From Methylophaga sp. (lineage in GTDB: Bacteria; Pseudomonadota; Gammaproteobacteria; Nitrosococcales; Methylophagaceae), in the NCBI RefSeq assembly GCF_009711715.1, contig NZ_VENF01000009.1, forward strand, positions 124,001 through 188,000: a stretch of DNA of 64,000 nt. Reading direction: 5' to 3'. Both the position numbers and the translations under genes were made by a program. Positions 27,231 to 36,885 of this stretch are shown here, piece after piece. The stretch's first letter is position 1. Each line of letters starts with the position of its first letter. The notes beneath the pieces were generated by a model. It was given only the letters and a program-made list of their open reading frames with translations. It did not search any database and was not told the origin of the DNA.

Positions 27231-28616
27231 CTAACGCTGAAAAGCGAAAGCCTCCAGTTCCGACAGATTGGTTTCGTCCGGTGAGAACTTGACGTAAGCC
27301 ACTTGCTCTTCAGGCACCACGATGGTTTCCTTGACGCCTTTGACAGCATTGAGCTTGTTGATAAATAAGTCGATATCGGCCAGCGCAGTGTCACTCATAT
27401 GAATAATCCGGTTGCTGTAATGACGCGGCGCCTGCATCGGCAGTACCAGCAACAGCCAGATCCCAATCAGCAGGCTGCTCGCATAAAAAATACCGTCCAG
27501 ACCGAAGCGGGCATAGAGCATGCCTCCCATCGCGCCGCCGATAAAGGCGCCGAGAAACTGGGCACTGGAATAAATGCCCATTGCCGTGCCCTTGTTTTCC
27601 AAGGGACTGAGCTTGGACATCATTGACGGCAGGCTGGCCTCCAGAATATTAAAGCCGGTAAAGAACAGCCACAGAAACAGCAGTATCGAGGCCAGTGAGC
27701 CGGGCATGATGGCCCAGCCCAGCTGAGCAATCCCCAGCACGGCGATGGCGCCGAGGAAGACGGCTTTCATCTTGCGTTTTTTCTCAGCGATGATAATAAA
27801 CGGCACCATTGTCACAAAAGCCAGCAACAGAATCGGCAGATAAGCTAGGGCATGCTGGCTTTTCGCCAACCCGGCAACATTCTGCAGTGCCAGTGGCAGG
27901 GCAAAAAAGCTGGTGGTTAGAAGCAGATGCAGCACCATGATGCTGAATACCAGGCGCATGATTTGCGGGTTGGCCAGTACGTTTTTAAATTGTTTTGGAA
28001 CCGGTTCAATATCACGATGACTAACATGGCGATGGGGTGATGGCACCCAGAAATGCAGGACAGCCAGCCCCAGCAAGGCCATCAGGGCGGTCGCCCAGAA
28101 AATGCCGGACAGGCCTATCCAGTGCTCAAGCGCCGCACCGGTCGCCAGCGCAACCGAGAAAGACAGACCGATACTGATGCCGATGCTGGCCATCGCCTTG
28201 GTGCGCTGCTCGTCACGGGTCAAATCAGCCGTCAGCGCCATCACTGCCGCGGCAATGGCCCCGCTGCCCTGTAGCAGGCGGCCAACAATGACCATTTCAA
28301 TGCTGTTTGCCATGGCAGCGACCACACTGCCGGCAGCAAATAAAATCAGCCCGAGACTGATAATCCGCTTGCGACCAAAGCGATCCGAAAGCATGCCGAA
28401 TGGTATCTGCAGTACCGCCTGGGTAAGCCCGTAGGCACCGATGGCAAGGCCAATCAGCATCGGTGTGCTGCCGCTGTATTGATGAGCCGAAATCGAGAAT
28501 ACCGGCAGGATCATGAACAGACCCAGCATTCTCAGGGCAAAAATGAGAGAGAGGCCTGAAATGCTGCGTTTTTCCAACGCCGTCATTGAGGTCGAATCAG
28601 TTTGTCTTTGCGTCAT
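27231..28616 (-). CDS. YajR-like MFS transporter with C-terminal soluble domain
   Basis: Major facilitator protein, 461 residues with 12 predicted membrane segments. Loop motif A appears as GMLSDRFGRKRII (about 73-85). After the last membrane segment come about 65 residues with a ferredoxin-like pattern (DIDLFINKLNAVKGVKE), matching the YAM domain of E. coli YajR. The transported substrate of this group is not settled. The gene is divergent from uvrA (50 bases) and upstream of ssb. Confidence 0.88.
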   Translation of the reverse strand: MTQRQTDSTSMTALEKRSISGLSLIFALRMLGLFMILPVFSISAHQYSGSTPMLIGLAIGAYGLTQAVLQIPFGMLSDRFGRKRIISLGLILFAAGSVVAAMANSIEMVIVGRLLQGSGAIAAAVMALTADLTRDEQRTKAMASIGISIGLSFSVALATGAALEHWIGLSGIFWATALMALLGLAVLHFWVPSPHRHVSHRDIEPVPKQFKNVLANPQIMRLVFSIMVLHLLLTTSFFALPLALQNVAGLAKSQHALAYLPILLLAFVTMVPFIIIAEKKRKMKAVFLGAIAVLGIAQLGWAIMPGSLASILLFLWLFFTGFNILEASLPSMMSKLSPLENKGTAMGIYSSAQFLGAFIGGAMGGMLYARFGLDGIFYASSLLIGIWLLLVLPMQAPRHYSNRIIHMSDTALADIDLFINKLNAVKGVKETIVVPEEQVAYVKFSPDETNLSELEAFAFQR

Positions 28617-28666
28617 GATAGTTGGACAGAGTATATTGATCCGTTTGATTTTACTACGGAAACCTG

Positions 28667-31513
28667 ATGAAAAATATAAGCGTTCCCGGGATGAAGCAAA
28701 TCAGCATCCGTGGGGCCCGAACCCACAACCTGAAGAACATTGATCTGGATCTGCCCAGAGATGCGCTGATTGTGATTACCGGCCTGTCCGGGTCGGGAAA
28801 ATCCTCGCTGGCGTTCGACACATTATACGCAGAAGGTCAGCGTCGCTATGTCGAATCTCTGTCTGCTTATGCGCGTCAGTTCCTGTCGATGATGGAAAAG
28901 CCTGATGTTGATCATATCGAGGGGCTGTCACCAGCGATTTCCATCGAGCAGAAATCCACTTCGCACAACCCGCGTTCCACCGTGGGCACCATCACTGAAA
29001 TATATGATTATCTGCGGCTGTTGTTTGCCCGCGCCGGTGAACCACGCTGTCCGACCCATCAGCAACCGCTGGCCGCGCAGACGGTCAGCCAGATGGTCGA
29101 TATGGTGCTCGACATGCCGGAAGGCAAAAAGCTGATGCTGCTGGCGCCGGTGATTCAGGATCGCAAAGGCGAACATCGCGATGTACTGGAAGAGCTGCGG
29201 ATTCAGGGTTTTGTCCGTGCCCGCGTGAATGGCCAGGTGATCGAACTGGACAATCCCCCGGAACTTGAACTCCGAAAGAAACATACGATTGAAGCGGTTG
29301 TAGACCGTTTCAAAGTCCGTGACGACCTGCAGCAGCGGCTCGCCGAGTCGTTTGAAACCGCGTTGAAAATGGCCGATGGCGTGGCCAAAGTTGTCGATAT
29401 GGATGACGAAAGCGATGAGACCCTCTTCTCGGCGCGTTTTGCCTGTCCTCAATGCGGTTACTCGATTCCCGAACTGGAACCACGGATGTTTTCATTCAAC
29501 AATCCGGCCGGTGCCTGTGGTACCTGTGACGGCCTGGGGATTAAACAATTTGTTGATCCGGCCCGCGTTGTCGCACATCCGGAAATGAGTCTGACTGCCG
29601 GTGCCATTCGTGGCTGGGATCGTCGTAATGCCTATTACTACCAGATGCTGCAATCGCTGGCGAAGCACTATCAGTTTGATCTGGAAATGCCTTTTGAGGC
29701 CTTGTCTGAGGAAGTCCGCCAGGTCCTGCTGTTTGGTAGCGGTAACACGTCGATTGACTTCAAGTACATGGGCGATCGGGGCAAACAGGTCACGCGCAAG
29801 CACCCGTTTGAAGGCATTATCCCGAATATGCAGCGTCGTTATCATGAAACCGAGTCCAACAGCGTGCGCGAGGAACTGGCCCGTTTCCATTCCGTCCGTG
29901 CCTGCCCTGACTGTCACGGAACCCGGCTGACACAGGCCTCGCGGCATGTCTTTGTTCAGGAGACTACGTTGCCGGAAGTGACCCAAATGCCGATCGGCGA
30001 AGCCAGCAAGTTTTTCGAGACCCTTAGCCTGCCGGGTAATCGGGGTGAAATCGCCGCCAAGATCATTACCGAAATCTCGGCCCGGCTGAGCTTCCTAGTC
30101 AACGTCGGTCTCGACTATCTGAACCTGGCACGCAGTGCCGAAACGCTGTCCGGTGGTGAGGCGCAGCGGATTCGTCTGGCCAGCCAGATTGGTGCCGGTC
30201 TGGTTGGCGTGATGTATATTCTCGACGAACCGTCGATTGGTCTGCATCAGCGTGATAATGACCGGTTGCTGGCGACCCTGACCCGGCTGCGCGATCTGGG
30301 CAATACCGTGATCGTGGTGGAGCATGATGAAGATGCGATCCGCACCGCCGATTTTGTACTGGATATTGGTCCCGGTGCCGGGGTTCATGGTGGGGAGATA
30401 GTCTGCCAGGGTTCGCCCCAGGATATTATGGATTGTGAGCAATCACTGACCGGCCAGTTCCTGTCGGGCAAACGTAAGATTGAGGTGCCATCGCAGCGGG
30501 AGAAATTCCATGCTGGCAAGGTCATCGGATTGCGTGGTGCCTGTGGTAACAATCTGCAGAATGTGGATATCGATATTCCGGTGGGGCTGATGACCTGTGT
30601 CACCGGTGTCTCTGGTTCGGGCAAGTCGACGCTCATTAATGAAACTTTGCTTAAACTCACCGCCAGAACACTCAACGGCTCCTCTGATGAGCCGGCACCG
30701 CATCAGGATATTCTGGGGCTGGATCAGCTGGATAAGGTTGTTGCGATTAATCAGAGCCCGATTGGCAGAACGCCGCGTTCCAACCCGGCGACCTACACCG
30801 GCTTGTTTACCCCGATCCGCGAACTGTTTGCCGGTACACCGGAAGCCCGTTCCCGCGGCTATGGACCCGGCCGTTTCAGTTTCAACGTTAAGGGCGGCCG
30901 CTGCGAAGCCTGTCAGGGCGATGGCCTGATCAAGGTCGAGATGCATTTCCTGCCAGATATTTATGTGCCCTGCGATGTCTGTAAAGGGGCGCGTTATAAC
31001 CGTGAAACGCTGGATATCCGCTACAAGGGCAAAACCATCACTGATGTGCTGGATATGACTATTGAAGATGCCAATGTCTTTTTTGAAAATATTCCGGTTG
31101 TAGCGAAGAAACTGCAAACCCTGATCGATGTCGGCCTGACCTATATCAAATTGGGACAGAACGCGACCACCTTGTCCGGTGGTGAAGCGCAACGGGTCAA
31201 GCTCGCTAAAGAACTATCGAAACGCGATACCGGCAAGACCCTTTATGTGCTCGATGAGCCGACCACCGGCCTGCACTTTTACGATATCGAGCAACTGCTG
31301 AAAGTACTTCACAGCCTGCGCGATCGGGGCAACACCATCGTGGTGATTGAACACAACCTGGATGTGATTAAAACCGCAGACTGGATTATCGATATGGGAC
31401 CGGAGGGCGGTTCCCGCGGCGGTATGGTGGTTGCTACCGGGACTCCGGAAGAAGTCGCTGATCATGAAACCTCCTACACCGGCCATTATCTCAAACCCTT
31501 GCTGAAACCATGA
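28667..31513 (+). CDS. uvrA: UvrABC excinuclease subunit A
   Basis: DNA damage-recognition ATPase of nucleotide excision repair. Two ABC modules are visible: Walker [11 protein letters not shown] and [10 protein letters not shown], signatures LSGGEAQRI and LSGGEAQRV, and zinc fingers CPQC/CGTC and CEAC/CDVC. The ATG at 28667 has GGAAA upstream and gives 948 residues. An in-frame ATG at 28691 would give 940, the E. coli length, and begins [13 protein letters not shown], so either start is possible. No LexA box is evident in the 50-base gap to the divergent MFS gene. It overlaps the CYTH gene by 4 bases. Confidence 0.97.
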   Translation: MKNISVPGMKQISIRGARTHNLKNIDLDLPRDALIVITGLSGSGKSSLAFDTLYAEGQRRYVESLSAYARQFLSMMEKPDVDHIEGLSPAISIEQKSTSHNPRSTVGTITEIYDYLRLLFARAGEPRCPTHQQPLAAQTVSQMVDMVLDMPEGKKLMLLAPVIQDRKGEHRDVLEELRIQGFVRARVNGQVIELDNPPELELRKKHTIEAVVDRFKVRDDLQQRLAESFETALKMADGVAKVVDMDDESDETLFSARFACPQCGYSIPELEPRMFSFNNPAGACGTCDGLGIKQFVDPARVVAHPEMSLTAGAIRGWDRRNAYYYQMLQSLAKHYQFDLEMPFEALSEEVRQVLLFGSGNTSIDFKYMGDRGKQVTRKHPFEGIIPNMQRRYHETESNSVREELARFHSVRACPDCHGTRLTQASRHVFVQETTLPEVTQMPIGEASKFFETLSLPGNRGEIAAKIITEISARLSFLVNVGLDYLNLARSAETLSGGEAQRIRLASQIGAGLVGVMYILDEPSIGLHQRDNDRLLATLTRLRDLGNTVIVVEHDEDAIRTADFVLDIGPGAGVHGGEIVCQGSPQDIMDCEQSLTGQFLSGKRKIEVPSQREKFHAGKVIGLRGACGNNLQNVDIDIPVGLMTCVTGVSGSGKSTLINETLLKLTARTLNGSSDEPAPHQDILGLDQLDKVVAINQSPIGRTPRSNPATYTGLFTPIRELFAGTPEARSRGYGPGRFSFNVKGGRCEACQGDGLIKVEMHFLPDIYVPCDVCKGARYNRETLDIRYKGKTITDVLDMTIEDANVFFENIPVVAKKLQTLIDVGLTYIKLGQNATTLSGGEAQRVKLAKELSKRDTGKTLYVLDEPTTGLHFYDIEQLLKVLHSLRDRGNTIVVIEHNLDVIKTADWIIDMGPEGGSRGGMVVATGTPEEVADHETSYTGHYLKPLLKP

Positions 31514-32133
31514 GTCTGGAACAGGAAATTAAACTCCAGGTCAGCCAGGATGAGGCGCTCAGTCTGGAGTGTCTCGACTGGCTGATGGCGTTACTGGAAG
31601 CGCCGAGCGAGCGCATTCATCTGCTCAGTACCTATTACGATACGCCCAATCGTGATCTGCAAAAATTCGGTGCCGGGCTGCGGCTGCGTCAGATCGGTGA
31701 ACAGTGGCTGCAGACAGTCAAATGTACCGGTAAAACCGAACGGGGCCTTCATCAGCGCAAGGAGTGGGAGCATCAGCTGGCGGGGCCAGAATTTGATAAA
31801 GCCCTGTTAAATCAGACTGAACTGGCACCGCTGATCGAGGATGCAGCCATCTGGAATGCGCTTTCACCGCTATTTACTACCGAGTTCGAACGTCTGGTCT
31901 TGCCACTGCGGCTTACTGACGGTACACGTGTCGAAATGGCTTATGACCGTGGTGAAGTCCGAGCCGGAGACAGGCAAGCGATCATTCATGAAATTGAACT
32001 GGAATTGAAAGCGGGTGAGATAAAAAAAGTCCAGCAACTGGCTGACCGGCTCAAGGCCGCATTGCCGCTGCAATACAGTGATATCAGTAAAGCGGCGCAG
32101 GGATATGGTTTGGTTCAAGTTTATGAAAAATAA
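31510..32133 (+). CDS. CYTH-domain inorganic triphosphatase
   Basis: A 207-residue triphosphate tunnel protein. The signature ExExK is at E4-x-E6-x-K8 in LEQEIKL, followed by paired charged strands ([36 protein letters not shown]) that line the tunnel. Family members such as E. coli YgiF hydrolyse tripolyphosphate, and this one lacks the C-terminal CHAD domain. It overlaps uvrA by 4 bases, so it is translated from the same message; a role in DNA repair is not implied. Confidence 0.88.
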   Translation: MSLEQEIKLQVSQDEALSLECLDWLMALLEAPSERIHLLSTYYDTPNRDLQKFGAGLRLRQIGEQWLQTVKCTGKTERGLHQRKEWEHQLAGPEFDKALLNQTELAPLIEDAAIWNALSPLFTTEFERLVLPLRLTDGTRVEMAYDRGEVRAGDRQAIIHEIELELKAGEIKKVQQLADRLKAALPLQYSDISKAAQGYGLVQVYEK

Positions 32134-32286
32134 AGCTTTTATTTTTCCTGGTTTCAGAACAGACAAACCCCTGAATAGTTTGCTATAGTCGAACTGAAGC
32201 TTCTATCGATTCAACAACGCACAGTGCAGTTAACCGCTTGTTGTGCTGTGCTGCTTGTCTCACCCAAGCGAGTAGGAGTATCGACT

Positions 32287-32721
32287 ATGAAGAAAAAATG
32301 GGTCGTCGTTGCCGAGAGTAGCCGCGCCAGAATCTTTTCGGTGGAAAGCCGAACCAGCCCGCTTAAAGAAGTTGATGATATGGTCAATGCGGCCAGCCGT
32401 CTCAAAGACGAAGAGCTGGTCACTGACGATGCCGGCCGGACTTTTGACAGTCATGGGCAGGGCGGTCGCCACGCGATGGAACCACGCACTGAGCCCAAGC
32501 AGACCGAAGTCATGCACTTTGCCCATGATTTGGGGGAGAGGCTGGAAAACGCGCGCCGTGTCGGTGATTATAACGATCTGGTTATCATCTCTTCACCGGG
32601 CTTTCTGGGTAAGCTCAAACAGAGCCTGGGGAGTGTGACGCAGAAGCATATCAGTCAGACGATTAATAAAAACCTGATTCATAAGAGTGAATCAGAAATC
32701 CGCGATTATCTGTTTCATTGA
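32287..32721 (+). CDS. Host-attachment family protein (eRF1/baeRF-like)
   Basis: A 144-residue protein starting MKKKWVVVAESSRARIF, typical of proteins annotated as 'required for attachment to host cells' and related to bacterial eRF1-like domains. The start at 32287 is supported by TAGGAG eight bases upstream; the longer frame from 32224 lacks family character. It has no signal peptide, so the attachment label may mislead. The 153-base upstream gap suggests its own promoter. Function is not established. Confidence 0.8.
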   Translation: MKKKWVVVAESSRARIFSVESRTSPLKEVDDMVNAASRLKDEELVTDDAGRTFDSHGQGGRHAMEPRTEPKQTEVMHFAHDLGERLENARRVGDYNDLVIISSPGFLGKLKQSLGSVTQKHISQTINKNLIHKSESEIRDYLFH

Positions 32722-32760
32722 GGCAGCGAATGGCCGGTAACTTCGGTTATCGGCCAGTAC

Positions 32761-33780
32761 TCATCGGGTCGACAGACCCTGCCCGGTTTCAAATTTCCAG
32801 GTACGGATAATCGTCAGCATGTCATTATCTTTCAGCACATTATCCGGTATCGCAGCGTACGGGGCACCGAGCCGGACAATCCGAACCGCGGCTTCATCCA
32901 GCACTTCATGACCGGAAGAACGTGAAATCACAATACCGCCGGCCGGTACGCTGCCGTCCGGGTTAATATCTACCGACAACATCAGGCTGCCGTTAAGGCC
33001 TTTACGCCGTGCTTCCTGCGGATAATTCATATTGCCGATATTCTCGACTTTCATTTCCCAGGCTTTCATATAGGCCGCTGCCGCAAACTCTTTAGTGGAA
33101 GCTGATATACGCCGTTTCTTGGGGCGATCGCTCAAAGCGCGCGTGGTTTCATTGAGCTTATTCTGCAAGTCATGAATTTCATTGCGTGCCTGCAGCATCA
33201 TATCTCTGGCCGAGGGACGTGGTGGTGGCTCCGGTGCCACTTCGGCTTCCGGTTCCGGCGCAGTCTCGGCTTTTTCAACTTTCTCCACCTTGCGCTCAGC
33301 TTTTTCCTGCGTCAGTGTCTGCACCGGTTTTTCAGTTTGCGGTTTAACCGGTTCAGGGGGGACGGGTTTGGGCTCGGGTTCCGGTGGCGCAGGTTCCGGC
33401 TCCGGTGCAGGTGGTTCGGGAACCGGGTCCGGTTCAGTGACCGGTAGGGGTTCCGGTTCGATTTCAGCGGTGGCTATCGGTGGCACCGGTTCGGAACTGG
33501 GCGCTTCTTCTACAATCGGAACGGGTAAATCAGGGGTCGGTTCCGGCGTCGGGGTTTCAGTTTCGCCGCCACCTTCATTATCGGCCTGGGCGAGGAAATC
33601 GGCTTCTTCCGGCTTGATGCGATCCTGCTGTTTGACCAGGGTGATTTCCAGATTGTTGACTGGGGCATTGGTCGGTTCGGAAAAGACGTCAAAACTGATG
33701 CCGAGCACGATGATCAAGTGAATGATGATCGAGATCAGCAGGGTAAAGACCAGTCTGTCAGAGGCAGTGGTTCTTGCCAT
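32761..33780 (-). CDS. tonB: TonB-like energy transducer
   Basis: A 339-residue TonB-type protein. One N-terminal membrane anchor (about residues 9-30) is followed by a long Pro/Glu-rich periplasmic spacer (about 75-190), a short coiled coil, and a C-terminal TonB fold with the pattern YPQEARRKGLNGSLMLSVDI. It would pass proton-motive energy to outer-membrane receptors. It starts 6 bases after apbE ends, in a gshB-apbE-tonB operon. exbB and exbD are not in this window. Confidence 0.9.
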   Translation of the reverse strand: MARTTASDRLVFTLLISIIIHLIIVLGISFDVFSEPTNAPVNNLEITLVKQQDRIKPEEADFLAQADNEGGGETETPTPEPTPDLPVPIVEEAPSSEPVPPIATAEIEPEPLPVTEPDPVPEPPAPEPEPAPPEPEPKPVPPEPVKPQTEKPVQTLTQEKAERKVEKVEKAETAPEPEAEVAPEPPPRPSARDMMLQARNEIHDLQNKLNETTRALSDRPKKRRISASTKEFAAAAYMKAWEMKVENIGNMNYPQEARRKGLNGSLMLSVDINPDGSVPAGGIVISRSSGHEVLDEAAVRIVRLGAPYAAIPDNVLKDNDMLTIIRTWKFETGQGLSTR

Positions 33781-33786
33781 GGGTCA

Positions 33787-34827
33787 CTAGGGTACCTGAC
33801 GAATCAACGGCGTCTGCTCCGGATCACTCAACCTGACTTGCTCGGCCATTGCCGCTGTCATTTCGATCTGTCCGTCAGCTCGCATCAGCATAACATGATC
33901 AATCCCCAATGAAGCGGCAATTTGCGGCCAGTCTTCACCCGCCACAACCAGTGCGGTGGCCGCCGCATCTGCCCGGGCGGCCTGGGTATGAATGACTGTC
34001 ACCGATATATTGTCGCGGGCAGGTTGTCCCGTTCGGGGATCAAGAATATGCGGATAGCGGGTGCCCTCATAAGTAAAGAAGCGTTCGTAATCACCCGAGG
34101 TGAAGACACTTTCATCGCCCTGAATGGCGACCGAGGCAATCATGCCACCTTCCTGACGCGGGTGACGGATACCGATGCGCCAGGGCCGATCACCATGACG
34201 GCCGATGGCACGCAGATCACCGCCGATATTGATAATTGCATTTTCAATACCCTGTTGTTTCAGTGCAGCAATGGCGGCATCGACTGCAGTGCCCTTGGCA
34301 AAACCACCGAATCCCAGTTTGACCATACGGTTATCACTGCTCAGCACACCGTCCTTGATCTGGATATCGTCCATGGTGGGTGCGGCTGCCAGCCAGCTAT
34401 CGATTTTATCCTGTGCCGGTGGAGGCCGGGACTCGAACCAGTTGTCCTGATGATAGCCCCACAGCTCAAACAATTTTCCGGCTGCCGGGTTAAACAGGTG
34501 CTGACTGTCGCGGGCATAAAGCGCGGCTTCCTCAATCACAGCCGCTACTTCGGGTTTGATTTCAACGCTTTCGCCTGCAGCGATGGCTTCGTTGATGCGA
34601 GTCAGGGTACTGGGCTGCCAGGCATGCCAGGTGTCATTGACGTTATTGAATGCCTGTTCCAATGCCTCCACCGTTTTATCAGCGGTTACTGCATCGACGC
34701 CATAGAGGCTGACATCAATCTCGGTACCAAAGGCATAGAATTTGGCCTGGCGGGCGCGTTCGCTATCACCACAGGCAGAAACAAGCAGGCTGAGCACCAG
34801 TAAAAGCGGTATAAGGAATCGTTTCAT
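33787..34827 (-). CDS. apbE: FAD:protein FMN transferase
   Basis: ApbE-family lipoprotein, 346 residues. The signal peptide ends in SAC with Cys19 as the lipid site. Typical ApbE segments include NVNDTWHAW, KLGFGGFAKG, NIGGDLRAIG, DPRTGQPARD and ADAAATALVVAG. It attaches FMN covalently to threonine residues of electron-transfer proteins such as NqrC, RnfG or related modules. It overlaps gshB by 4 bases and precedes tonB by 6. No FMN-accepting target protein is encoded nearby. Confidence 0.94.
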   Translation of the reverse strand: MKRFLIPLLLVLSLLVSACGDSERARQAKFYAFGTEIDVSLYGVDAVTADKTVEALEQAFNNVNDTWHAWQPSTLTRINEAIAAGESVEIKPEVAAVIEEAALYARDSQHLFNPAAGKLFELWGYHQDNWFESRPPPAQDKIDSWLAAAPTMDDIQIKDGVLSSDNRMVKLGFGGFAKGTAVDAAIAALKQQGIENAIINIGGDLRAIGRHGDRPWRIGIRHPRQEGGMIASVAIQGDESVFTSGDYERFFTYEGTRYPHILDPRTGQPARDNISVTVIHTQAARADAAATALVVAGEDWPQIAASLGIDHVMLMRADGQIEMTAAMAEQVRLSDPEQTPLIRQVP

Positions 34828-35771
34828 TGTAGTCTTAGTTCAATCGCATTCATTAGATCAGCACCGATATTGAGCCCGAATTCACGGTCGAGTTCACGGA
34901 TGCAAGTCGGGCTGGTCACATTGATTTCGGTGAGATAATCGCCAATCACGTCAAGACCGACAAAAATCAGCCCTTTTTCGCGCAATTTATCGCCCACTTG
35001 CTGACAAATCCAGCGATCACGCTCGGTCAGCGGCCGGCCTTCGGCACGGCCGCCGGCAGCGAGATTGCCGCGGGTTTCCCCCTGTGCAGGGATCCGGGCC
35101 AGGGCATAGGGCACCGGTTCACCGTCAATCAGCAGGATGCGTTTATCACCCTGACGAATCTCGGGCAGGTATTTCTGCGCCATCACCGACTTGCGACCAT
35201 GGTCACTGAGGGTTTCGACGATGACCGAAAAATTGGGATCATCGCGGTTAATCCGGAAAATCGAAGCACCGCCCATCCCATCCAGCGGTTTCAGGATCAT
35301 ATCGCCATGTTCCTGCTGAAACTCACGAATCAGATGCTTGCGACGGGTGACCAGGGTCGGGGGACAGCATTGCGGGAACCAGGCTGTGAACAGTTTTTCA
35401 TTGGCGTCACGCAGGCTCTGCGGATCATTGACAATCAATACCCCGGCCGCCTGTGCCTGTTCCAGCAGATAGGTGCTGTAAACATATTCCATATCGAAAG
35501 GCGGGTCCTTTCGCATCAAAATGGCATCCAGATCAGTGATAGGGCGGGTTTCACTGTCTCCCAACTCGTACCATTTGTCGGGGTTTTCAAACACTTTCAG
35601 TGGACGCATTTCGGCAAAGACCCTGCCATCGCGCAGAAACAGGTCCTGCTGTTCCATGTAGAGGATCTGCCAGCCCCGGCCCTGGGCGGCCAGTAACATC
35701 GCAAAGCTGCTATCTTTCTTGATATTAATCCGGGAGACCGGATCCATAACGATACCGACGGTGCGCTGCAT
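34824..35771 (-). CDS. gshB: Glutathione synthetase
   Basis: ATP-grasp ligase joining gamma-glutamylcysteine and glycine, 315 residues. It starts MQRTVGIVMDPVSRINIKKD, the typical GshB N-terminus, and contains LKPLDGMGGASIFR (ATP-grasp loop) and VTSPTCIRELD at the C-terminus. It leads the gshB-apbE-tonB unit. In many gammaproteobacteria gshB lies directly before tonB; here apbE is placed between. Confidence 0.96.
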   Translation of the reverse strand: MQRTVGIVMDPVSRINIKKDSSFAMLLAAQGRGWQILYMEQQDLFLRDGRVFAEMRPLKVFENPDKWYELGDSETRPITDLDAILMRKDPPFDMEYVYSTYLLEQAQAAGVLIVNDPQSLRDANEKLFTAWFPQCCPPTLVTRRKHLIREFQQEHGDMILKPLDGMGGASIFRINRDDPNFSVIVETLSDHGRKSVMAQKYLPEIRQGDKRILLIDGEPVPYALARIPAQGETRGNLAAGGRAEGRPLTERDRWICQQVGDKLREKGLIFVGLDVIGDYLTEINVTSPTCIRELDREFGLNIGADLMNAIELRLQ

Positions 35772-35886
35772 ATCCCACTCTGTGTACGCTGTGAAAAAGA
35801 CAGCCCATTGTACCTGAAAGCCTGTTCTGGACGCAGATTTTGCATAGCCGAAAGGGCCTTAGCGCCGAACGATTACATCATGCGCC

Positions 35887-35916
35887 TCTACAAGCGGCCA
35901 CGGGATTCGCTATAAT
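35887..35916 (+). promoter_or_regulatory. Possible promoter of glyQS
   Basis: TATAAT at 35911-35916 is a perfect -10 box. The best -35 is TCTACA at 35887-35892 with an 18-base spacer, a 4/6 match. It lies 37 bases before glyQ in the gap from gshB. Confidence 0.5.
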
Positions 35917-35952
35917 CGCAAGGGTTTTGACTTTAATAATGATATCGAGCTA

Positions 35953-36885
35953 ATGACGAATAAAGCGGTGATGAAGGCGGAGACGCCGAGAACCTTTCAG
36001 GAACTGATCCTGAGACTGCAACAGTACTGGGCTGAACAGGGTTGTGTGTTGTTGCAACCCTACGATATGGAAGTCGGTGCCGGTACCTTCCATCCGGCCA
36101 CTTTCCTGCGCGCTATCGGCCCTGAACCCTGGAGCGCGGCTTATGTGCAACCTTCACGCCGTCCTACTGATGGTCGCTATGGCGAAAATCCCAACCGTCT
36201 GCAGCATTACTACCAGTTTCAGGTAGTGCTGAAACCGTCACCCATCAATATTCAGGAACTCTATCTGGGCTCGCTGGAAATGCTGGGTCTCGATACCTCG
36301 GTGCATGATATCCGTTTTGTTGAAGATAACTGGGAATCACCGACACTCGGTGCCTGGGGGCTGGGCTGGGAAGTTTGGCTCAATGGTATGGAAGTCACCC
36401 AGTTCACTTACTTCCAGCAGGTGGGCGGACTGGAATGTCGACCGGTTACCGGCGAGATAACTTATGGCCTTGAACGGATCGCGATGTATCTGCAGGGGGT
36501 CAGTAGTGTTTACGATCTGGTCTGGGCTGACGGGCCGATGGGCACAGTGACCTATGGTGATGTTTTCCATCAGAACGAAGTCGAAATGTCTGCCTACAAC
36601 TTCGAACAGGCCGATGTGGAAAATCTGTTCCATACCTTTGATACCTGCGAACGCGAGAGTCAACGAATGATAGAAGCCGGCCTGCCGCTGCCCGCTTACG
36701 AGCTGGTGCTGAAAGCCTCCCACACCTTTAATATGCTGGATGCGCGCAAAGCGATTTCAGTGACCGAACGACAACGTTTCATTCTGCGGGTCAGAACCCT
36801 CGCTCGTGCCGTGGCACAGGCTTATTACGATCGTCGTGAAGCACTGGGCTTCCCGATGGTACAGGCAGCGGAGGCGCAGGCATGA
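35953..36885 (+). CDS. glyQ: Glycyl-tRNA synthetase alpha subunit
   Basis: Catalytic subunit of the tetrameric bacterial glycyl-tRNA synthetase, 310 residues. Class II motifs and the family strings [18 protein letters not shown] and [20 protein letters not shown] are present. The first ATG (35953) has only a weak ribosome binding site, and ATG at 35971 is an alternative start. The gene overlaps glyS by 4 bases. Confidence 0.97.
   Translation: MTNKAVMKAETPRTFQELILRLQQYWAEQGCVLLQPYDMEVGAGTFHPATFLRAIGPEPWSAAYVQPSRRPTDGRYGENPNRLQHYYQFQVVLKPSPINIQELYLGSLEMLGLDTSVHDIRFVEDNWESPTLGAWGLGWEVWLNGMEVTQFTYFQQVGGLECRPVTGEITYGLERIAMYLQGVSSVYDLVWADGPMGTVTYGDVFHQNEVEMSAYNFEQADVENLFHTFDTCERESQRMIEAGLPLPAYELVLKASHTFNMLDARKAISVTERQRFILRVRTLARAVAQAYYDRREALGFPMVQAAEAQA

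Noticed and set aside
28617..28666. LexA (SOS) box between the YajR-like gene and uvrA, and upstream of dinB and recQ
   Set aside because: No CTGT-N8-ACAG or close variant was found by eye; regulation by LexA cannot be supported from these sequences.
30443..31192. A 249-residue minus-strand open frame inside uvrA
   Set aside because: Shadow of the uvrA coding sequence; composition and lack of motifs argue against a gene.
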